Under the pieces are notes generated by a model, which was given only the letters and a program-made list of their open reading frames with translations, had not been told where the DNA came from and made no database searches. This document shows positions 39,276 through 43,809 of a stretch of DNA of 43,809 nucleotides, one piece after another. The stretch lies in assembly GCA_011524525.1 (NCBI GenBank), contig WTKE01000093.1:1-43809 (forward strand), given 5' to 3'. The first letter of the stretch is position 1. Each line of letters starts with the position of its first letter. This DNA comes from Bacillus sp. (in: firmicutes). GTDB lineage: Bacteria > Bacillota > Bacilli > Bacillales > Cytobacillaceae. The position numbers and the translations under genes are program-made.

Positions 39276-39313
39276 GATTCTTTTATACATATTAACAATA
39301 GGGGAGTGCTTGT

Positions 39314-39907
39314 ATGTACTTTGGAAAAGTAGGCAAGAAGACAAACGACCGTGTTCCTCCTAATCAAAATGTAACAACCACTTTTCCTGTGTTACATCAC
39401 GGGAATGTTCCATATTATAAAAATTTAAATGAATGGACTCTTCGTTTATTTGGTGAAGTGAAAAAGGAAGTAGTTTTCACTTTTTCTGAGCTTATGGAGT
39501 TACCACAAACAGAATATCAAAATGATATTCACTGTGTAACTGGGTGGTCGAAGCTTGATAATACATGGAGTGGAATAAGTACACGTGCTGTGCTGGATGC
39601 GGTTGAATTAACAGAGGGAGTAGAACATGTGATTTTTCATGCGGAAGAAGGCTGGTCAGCTAATATTCCTTTTGAAGACTTTGCAAAAGAGACAAGTTTG
39701 CTCGCTCACAGCTTTAATGGAGTGCCGCTTACACCTGAGCATGGATATCCACTTCGCGCTGTCATTCCACATTTATACTTTTGGAAAAGTGCCAAATGGC
39801 TTCGGGCAATTGAGTTTTCCAAAAATGATCAACCTGGTTTTTGGGAGAAAAATGGCTATCACAACTATGGTAACCCATGGAAGGAAGAACGCTTTACTTG
39901 GGACTAG
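39314..39907 (+). CDS. yuiH: YuiH-like sulfite-oxidase-fold molybdopterin protein
   Basis: 197-residue cytoplasmic protein containing only the sulfite-oxidase molybdopterin domain. The molybdenum ligand is probably C74 in DIHCVTGWS; conserved HGYPLRAVIPHLYFWKSAKW follows. No signal peptide and no heme or dimerisation domain are present, so its partner and substrate are unknown. The ribosome binding site is GGGGAG. In the same frame after its stop a short open stretch continues (see findings). Confidence 0.88.
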   Translation: MYFGKVGKKTNDRVPPNQNVTTTFPVLHHGNVPYYKNLNEWTLRLFGEVKKEVVFTFSELMELPQTEYQNDIHCVTGWSKLDNTWSGISTRAVLDAVELTEGVEHVIFHAEEGWSANIPFEDFAKETSLLAHSFNGVPLTPEHGYPLRAVIPHLYFWKSAKWLRAIEFSKNDQPGFWEKNGYHNYGNPWKEERFTWD

Positions 39908-40029
39908 AAGTGGGGAAATGATCCATATTCTAAAAAGAAGGTAGACAGGGCATAGCTTCAATGATTACAATTATGAAGTTGAAGACGGAACGTATTATTT
40001 GAAAAGGGCTGTTTGGCAAGGAGGAAATT

Positions 40030-40641
40030 ATGGAAGAATGGATTTTTAATATTATTGAGAACTATGGGTATCTTGGCGTATTTCTAATTATTGTAATAGA
40101 AAATGTATTTCCGCCAATCCCTTCTGAACTAGTTTTACCCTTTAGTGGATTTATGACAACAAAAACTGAATTGTCCGTAGCGATGATGATTTTTGCATCA
40201 ACAGCCGGATCAGTGGTTGGTGGGACGATTCTATACTATATTGGTACGATTCTCGATGTTGAACGTCTGGAAAAAATTGTGGACCGCTGGGGAAAATATC
40301 TTCAACTAAAAAGAGAAGATGTACACAAAGCGGATGCGTGGTTTGACCGTTACGGAATATGGACGGTATTCTTCTGTCGGATGGTTCCGTTACTAAGAAG
40401 TTTGATTTCTGTACCTGCCGGGATGTCAAATATGAAAATGCCGTTGTTCCTACTCTTTACACTTTTAGGAACAGCGATTTGGAATACGCTTTTGATTGTT
40501 ATTGGCGCAAAACTTGGAGAAAATTGGAAACAGATTTTAAGCTACACAGAAGTGTATTCCGATGTTATTTATGCCGTAGGTGCGATTGCAATTTTAGCGG
40601 TACTTTTCTTTTTCGGAAGAAGAATTTTTTATAAAAAGTAA
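40030..40641 (+). CDS. DedA-family membrane protein
   Basis: 203-residue membrane protein of the DedA/VTT family, implicated in flipping undecaprenyl phosphate or phospholipids. Signature residues are present: ENVFPPIPSELVLP near residue 24 and the FCRMVPLLRSLISVPAGM motif. About five membrane segments are predicted. The ribosome binding site is AAGGAGG before the ATG at 40030. uppP follows 46 bases downstream, which makes a functional link through undecaprenyl phosphate recycling attractive. Confidence 0.92.
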   Translation: MEEWIFNIIENYGYLGVFLIIVIENVFPPIPSELVLPFSGFMTTKTELSVAMMIFASTAGSVVGGTILYYIGTILDVERLEKIVDRWGKYLQLKREDVHKADAWFDRYGIWTVFFCRMVPLLRSLISVPAGMSNMKMPLFLLFTLLGTAIWNTLLIVIGAKLGENWKQILSYTEVYSDVIYAVGAIAILAVLFFFGRRIFYKK

Positions 40642-40687
40642 GCGTTCATGCATGGAACACATTAATAGAAACAGAGGTATGTAATTG

Positions 40688-41524
40688 ATGAATGTATGGG
40701 ATATATTTGTTGCGATTATTTTAGGCCTTGTAGAAGGGTTAACGGAATTTGCTCCAGTTTCCTCAACGGGTCATATGATTATAGTAGATGATATGCTTTT
40801 TAAATCAAAAGAATTGTTTGGCAGTGAAGTGGCTAACACGTTCAAGGTTGTCATTCAGCTTGGTTCTATTTTGGCAGTTGTGATTGTGTTCAAAGACCGT
40901 TTTATGCAGTTATTGGGACTTTCATCAAGAAAAGCAAAACAAGAGTATGGTGGAAAAAAACTAAGACTCTCTCAAGTCATCGTCGGTCTTCTTCCAGCAG
41001 GTGTTCTTGGTGTGTTATTTGACGACTATATTGATGAGCATCTTTTTACAACAGAAACGGTATTAATCGGACTTGTTGCTGGTGCTATACTCATGATTAT
41101 TGCTGATCTAATGCCAAAGGATAAAAAGCCGAAAGTGGAGACAGTCGATCAGATTTCGTACAAGCAGGCCATTATCATAGGATTATTCCAATGTATTGCA
41201 TTATGGCCAGGATTTTCTCGTTCGGGCTCGACAATGTCTGGTGGAGTCATTTTAGGATTAAGCCACCGTGCAGCAGCTGATTTTACATTCATTATGGCGG
41301 TTCCAATCATGGCTGGTGCAAGTTTCATTTCTCTTTTAAATAGCTGGGAATACTTCACAATGGATGCACTCCCATTCTTTATTGCAGGCTTTATTAGTGC
41401 ATTTGTATTTGCCCTTATTTCAATTCGTTTTTTCTTGGCGTTAATTAATAAAGTTCAATTAATTCCATTTGCGATTTATCGAATTGTTCTTGCCACAATT
41501 ATCTTTGTTGTATTTATTTTATAG
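40688..41524 (+). CDS. uppP: Undecaprenyl-diphosphatase UppP (BacA)
   Basis: Membrane enzyme that dephosphorylates undecaprenyl diphosphate to recycle the cell-wall lipid carrier; it also confers bacitracin tolerance. The 278-residue product has both catalytic motifs: EGLTEFAPVSSTGHM (about 17-31) and PGFSRSGSTMSGG. Eight membrane segments are expected. The ATG at 40688 is preferred to a TTG at 40685 on spacing from AGAGGT. It is probably cotranscribed with dedA and ends at a strong terminator. Confidence 0.95.
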   Translation: MNVWDIFVAIILGLVEGLTEFAPVSSTGHMIIVDDMLFKSKELFGSEVANTFKVVIQLGSILAVVIVFKDRFMQLLGLSSRKAKQEYGGKKLRLSQVIVGLLPAGVLGVLFDDYIDEHLFTTETVLIGLVAGAILMIIADLMPKDKKPKVETVDQISYKQAIIIGLFQCIALWPGFSRSGSTMSGGVILGLSHRAAADFTFIMAVPIMAGASFISLLNSWEYFTMDALPFFIAGFISAFVFALISIRFFLALINKVQLIPFAIYRIVLATIIFVVFIL

Positions 41525-41531
41525 AGTAAGT

Positions 41532-41563
41532 AAAAGGCCTCCATAATGTGGGGGCCTTTTCTT
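41532..41563. terminator. Terminator between uppP and the phaRC strand
   Basis: AAAAGGCCTCC pairs with GGGGGCCTTTT (one wobble); T-rich on the plus side and an A-rich flank on the other, so it may serve both directions. Confidence 0.88.
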
Positions 41564-41676
41564 TAGTAGAAAAAATCGAAATAAAACACATCGCTTCCTC
41601 TTTCAAAAAACATTTGAAAAACAATAAAAGCAAACCCTAAATATTCATAAACTCCATCATATATGTCCATTTCCAA
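41563..41676 (-). CDS. Possible 37-residue small protein downstream of phaC
   Basis: Open frame starting TTG at 41676, one base after the phaC stop. The last codons of phaC (AGC GAG GAG GTA) form a very strong ribosome binding site, GAGGAGGT, 8 bases before that TTG. The predicted peptide begins MEMDIYDGVYE, continues with a hydrophobic aromatic stretch YLGFAFIVFQMFF and ends with an acidic, aromatic tail. Its stop touches the terminator hairpin. I know no homologue. It could be chance, but start site, spacing and end position are all coherent. Confidence 0.4.
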   Translation of the reverse strand: MEMDIYDGVYEYLGFAFIVFQMFFERGSDVFYFDFFY

Positions 41677-41677
41677 T

Positions 41678-42739
41678 TCAGATTACCTCCTCGCTTTCTA
41701 TTTGTAATGGGTGAGAGCGTCTTCCTAACCAGTGGAAAAAATCGGCGGGCAATCCAGCTCCGGATGCAATACCGGTATGTCCATTTGGCAACTTTATAAG
41801 CTCCTTATCTTTACTACCTGCTAATGTCATCATAGGTAAAGCTTGCTCTAGTGGTACCAGGTCATCATTTGTTGATGCAATTACTAAAAGGTTAGCGAAT
41901 ATTTGTTGCAATCGGGCTAGTTCTCCTCCAATCTTAAATTTTCCTTTAATTAACTTATTGTGAATCATCAAGTCATTTAAGATCTGCTTAAGGGCAGCAC
42001 CGGGAAAGGAGATATGCTCTTTTGTCCATTGGTTGAATAATGACCATTTGTGTACGTATTCTTTGTTATGTCCTTTTTCTAGTAGTGATAAATACGGAGA
42101 AATATAGATAGGGGAAGTAATCAGTCTTACTCCGTAATGGATAAAGGAGGCTGGCATAATTCCTAGCCCATCTATAAGAGGTGATAGGTCGATCGTTTCA
42201 TCCTTTATGGCTTTGTAAAGACGATCAAACTTCGGAAAATACGAAAAATCTACAGGAGTAACAAAGAGAACGAGATTCTCGATCGGTTCCTTGGCTATGG
42301 CTGTGTATATAGCTGCGAGTGTTCCTCCAAGGCAAAATCCCATGACACTCATGCTATTGCTATTGGAGTGTTCCAATACGTGTCTTGCACCTGGTTGAAT
42401 ATATTTGAGTACATAATCGTCGATGGTCATGTCGCGATCTTCGTATCTTGGAATTCCGAAGTCAATTAAATACACCTCATAGCCAGCGTTGGTAAGAGCC
42501 CCGATTAAACTTGTATTGGGCAATAAATCTAGTATCGTTGGTTGATTTACTAAGGAATAAACTAAATAAAGCGGTGTTTTATATTTTTTTACTGGTGCAG
42601 GGTAGTACCATAAAGTGGCTTTGTTTCTTTTCCAGAGTGCTTGTCTAGGTGTTGAAGCTGTGATGGAAGCCCCGTCGGTCAACGCACGGAACAGTGAACT
42701 CCATCGAGTTGTCTCTAGTGATAATCGGTCAGCTTCCAT
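41678..42739 (-). CDS. phaC: Class IV polyhydroxyalkanoate synthase, PhaC subunit
   Basis: Polymerises hydroxyacyl-CoA into storage polyester granules together with PhaR. The 353-residue alpha/beta hydrolase has the lipase-like box GFCLGGT with catalytic C136, the acid in TNDDLVP (about D292) and the histidine H321 in NGHTGIA. The short length marks the class III/IV subunit, and pairing with phaR makes it class IV. The ATG at 42739 follows GGTGAG that lies over the phaR stop; phaR ends one base before it. No phaB lies between phaR and phaC, unlike B. megaterium as I remember it. Confidence 0.92.
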   Translation of the reverse strand: MEADRLSLETTRWSSLFRALTDGASITASTPRQALWKRNKATLWYYPAPVKKYKTPLYLVYSLVNQPTILDLLPNTSLIGALTNAGYEVYLIDFGIPRYEDRDMTIDDYVLKYIQPGARHVLEHSNSNSMSVMGFCLGGTLAAIYTAIAKEPIENLVLFVTPVDFSYFPKFDRLYKAIKDETIDLSPLIDGLGIMPASFIHYGVRLITSPIYISPYLSLLEKGHNKEYVHKWSLFNQWTKEHISFPGAALKQILNDLMIHNKLIKGKFKIGGELARLQQIFANLLVIASTNDDLVPLEQALPMMTLAGSKDKELIKLPNGHTGIASGAGLPADFFHWLGRRSHPLQIESEEVI

Positions 42740-42740
42740 A

Positions 42741-43211
42741 CTACTCACCAAGCTTCGACTGATTTAATAGAGCCTCTGAGAGCCTTGCAAGGTTTTCTTG
42801 AACAAGCTGTGCTCTTTCACTACGATTAAGAGGTCTTCTGTTTGCTTTTTTTAATGTGGTGTTGGTAGATAAAGGTTTTGTACCCATTGAAGCTTCTAAT
42901 CGCTCTAGCGTCGTTTCTATTTGTGCTAATCTTTGCTGAATATCCTCCAGCCGATCTTCGTTTTGAATGGTCAGTTTGGCTACACTTGCTACGTCCCTTT
43001 TGGTAGGTATGTTTAATGGGACCGAAGCTGTTTCCACCGCGTCTTGAAGCTCCTTAATAAGCTTTCCATACCATTGGGTTCTACTACTTAGTAGTCCGAC
43101 AAGGTCCTCTTTGTTTACACGATTTTTTATCCAATCGTTTACTAAAGCCTCTGCTTTTGATCCAGTTAATTTAATTTGGCTATATAAATCATCAAGCTGT
43201 TCGCTGTGCAA
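42741..43211 (-). CDS. phaR: PhaR subunit of class IV PHA synthase
   Basis: 156-residue helical protein required for activity of class IV PhaC. It has the family block NIPTKRDVASVAKL (about residue 80), then a coiled-coil (EDRLEDIQQRLAQIETTLER) and a basic tail with KKANRRPLNRSE. The start is TTG at 43211, with AAAGGGAG upstream; the longer frame to 43250 has no ribosome binding site. A TATAAT-like element lies upstream on the minus strand. It is divergent from the 63-residue gene. Confidence 0.87.
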   Translation of the reverse strand: MHSEQLDDLYSQIKLTGSKAEALVNDWIKNRVNKEDLVGLLSSRTQWYGKLIKELQDAVETASVPLNIPTKRDVASVAKLTIQNEDRLEDIQQRLAQIETTLERLEASMGTKPLSTNTTLKKANRRPLNRSERAQLVQENLARLSEALLNQSKLGE

Positions 43212-43406
43212 TGATCTCAGCTCCCTTTTGTAATGTACGAAAAATATCACTATATATTATAGACAGGCATTAAGTGAAGGTGCGAAAAATGGATATATGC
43301 CTCTGCCTTATTTTAAGAAAATGTTATTACTTTGTATGTTGGAAAAGCATATTCTACTGTAAAAGGTAAATAATATCTCCGTACCATATTTAAGGAGGTT
43401 TTTTTC

Positions 43407-43598
43407 ATGCAGAAAAATGCAAGAGGATATGTTCAAGATTCAGTAAGTGCCTTATCAGAAGCGAAGGATTGCTTACAAAATGCTTTAAATACAGTGGAAA
43501 AGGGATCTAACCGTGACCGCATCGAGCAAACTTTGCAACAAGTAAACTCAGCCCTACAATCATGTGACCAAACAGCTGGAGTTTTAGGTCAAGAGTAA
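43407..43598 (+). CDS. 63-residue helical protein of unknown function
   Basis: Small hydrophilic protein that should form two amphipathic helices (about residues 6-30 and 36-58), with one cysteine in each (DCLQNAL and SCDQTAG). A perfect AAGGAGG precedes the ATG at 43407, and a terminator follows, so it is a real gene. I do not recognise the family. Its position divergent from phaR allows a phasin-like role, but this is only a suggestion from context. Confidence 0.75.
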   Translation: MQKNARGYVQDSVSALSEAKDCLQNALNTVEKGSNRDRIEQTLQQVNSALQSCDQTAGVLGQE

Positions 43599-43609
43599 AG
43601 GGGTACAGG

Positions 43610-43639
43610 CGTGAATTCTTATGGAATTCACGTTTTTTG
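43610..43639 (+). terminator. Terminator after the 63-residue gene
   Basis: CGTGAATTC and GAATTCACG arms around a 5-base loop and six T. Confidence 0.9.
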
Positions 43640-43673
43640 TATTTAAGTAAGAGGGGAGGAGGACTTTAGTAGA

Positions 43674-43809
43674 TATGAAGATCAAAATGGGTGAAGGATC
43701 CAGCAGGAAACGACGTTCATTGAGCTTATGAAGATCAAAAGTGGTGAAGATCATAGGAGAAACGTTCTTCATCGCCCTGATGAAGAACAAAACTAGACAG
43801 GATCAAAGG
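43674..43809. repeat. 53-bp tandem repeat cut by the window end
   Basis: ATGAAGATCAAAA recurs at 43675, 43728 and (as ATGAAGAACAAAA) 43780, a period of 53 then 52 bases. Within units GTGAAGGATC/GTGAAGATC and AGGAAACGACGTTC/AGGAGAAACGTTC also match. The third unit is incomplete at the end of the window. It differs from the 20-bp array and has no convincing coding potential. Confidence 0.8.

Noticed and set aside
43584-43790. Minus-strand ORF at the window end
   Set aside because: It is made of the 53-bp repeats and the terminator and has no start signals.

Overview
The window is a stretch of chromosome from an endospore-forming, low-GC Gram-positive rod, almost certainly a member of the Bacillaceae. 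Three things point there: strong AGGAGG-type ribosome binding sites with many TTG/GTG starts; sporulation genes (yunB, lytH, yutC, yutH); and a gene order I recognise from memory as the suf-yun-yut-yum-yui segment of Bacillus subtilis. Family calls come from motif recognition, not from a database search.

Layout. 1-5.3 kb: sufCDSUB, the iron-sulfur cluster assembly operon. 5.3-8 kb: yunF, yunD, yunC. 8-10.1 kb: an HD-GYP c-di-GMP phosphodiesterase gene behind a good sigma-D promoter, then the sporulation gene yunB, whose ribosome binding site lies in a strong hairpin. 10.4-12.1 kb: a sodium-coupled amino-acid transporter with an overlapping 35-residue MetS-type partner. 12.1-15.3 kb: lytH, lipA, yutC, yutD. 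15.3-17.9 kb: two small proteins, an EAL-domain c-di-GMP phosphodiesterase and yutE. 17.9-18.2 kb: an eight-unit 20-bp tandem repeat. 18.2-24.2 kb: yutF, yutG, yutH and the threonine operon hom-thrC-thrB. 24.2-29.9 kb: yutI, yuzD, recQ, yutJ, yuzB, a DUF2225 protein and yutM. 29.9-32.7 kb: a dispersed palindromic repeat, then yumC and yumB, with a Rex-like box before yumB. 32.7-39.9 kb: a Nudix hydrolase, yuiA-D, a DUF309 protein, pepA, an array of short palindromes, yuiF and yuiH. 40-43.8 kb: a DedA protein, uppP, the class IV polyhydroxyalkanoate synthase genes phaR-phaC with a possible hidden small ORF behind them, a 63-residue helical protein, and a 53-bp tandem repeat cut by the window end.

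How the genes fit together. Several genes build or use iron-sulfur clusters: sufCDSUB, the Nfu-like yutI and the A-type carrier yutM build or carry them, and lipA consumes them. A second theme is flavin/NAD(P)H redox (yutJ, yumB, yumC) with small cysteine proteins beside it (yuzD, yuzB). Relative to the B. subtilis order I remember, the accessory additions are the two c-di-GMP phosphodiesterases, the transporter/MetS pair, recQ, DUF2225, Nudix, DUF309, dedA, uppP and phaRC.

No CRISPR array, prophage, transposase or recognisable defence system is visible. The most unusual signals are regulatory or repeat-based: the hairpin over the yunB ribosome binding site, the sigma-D/HD-GYP link, the phaC-embedded ribosome binding site with its small ORF, and four different intergenic repeat types.
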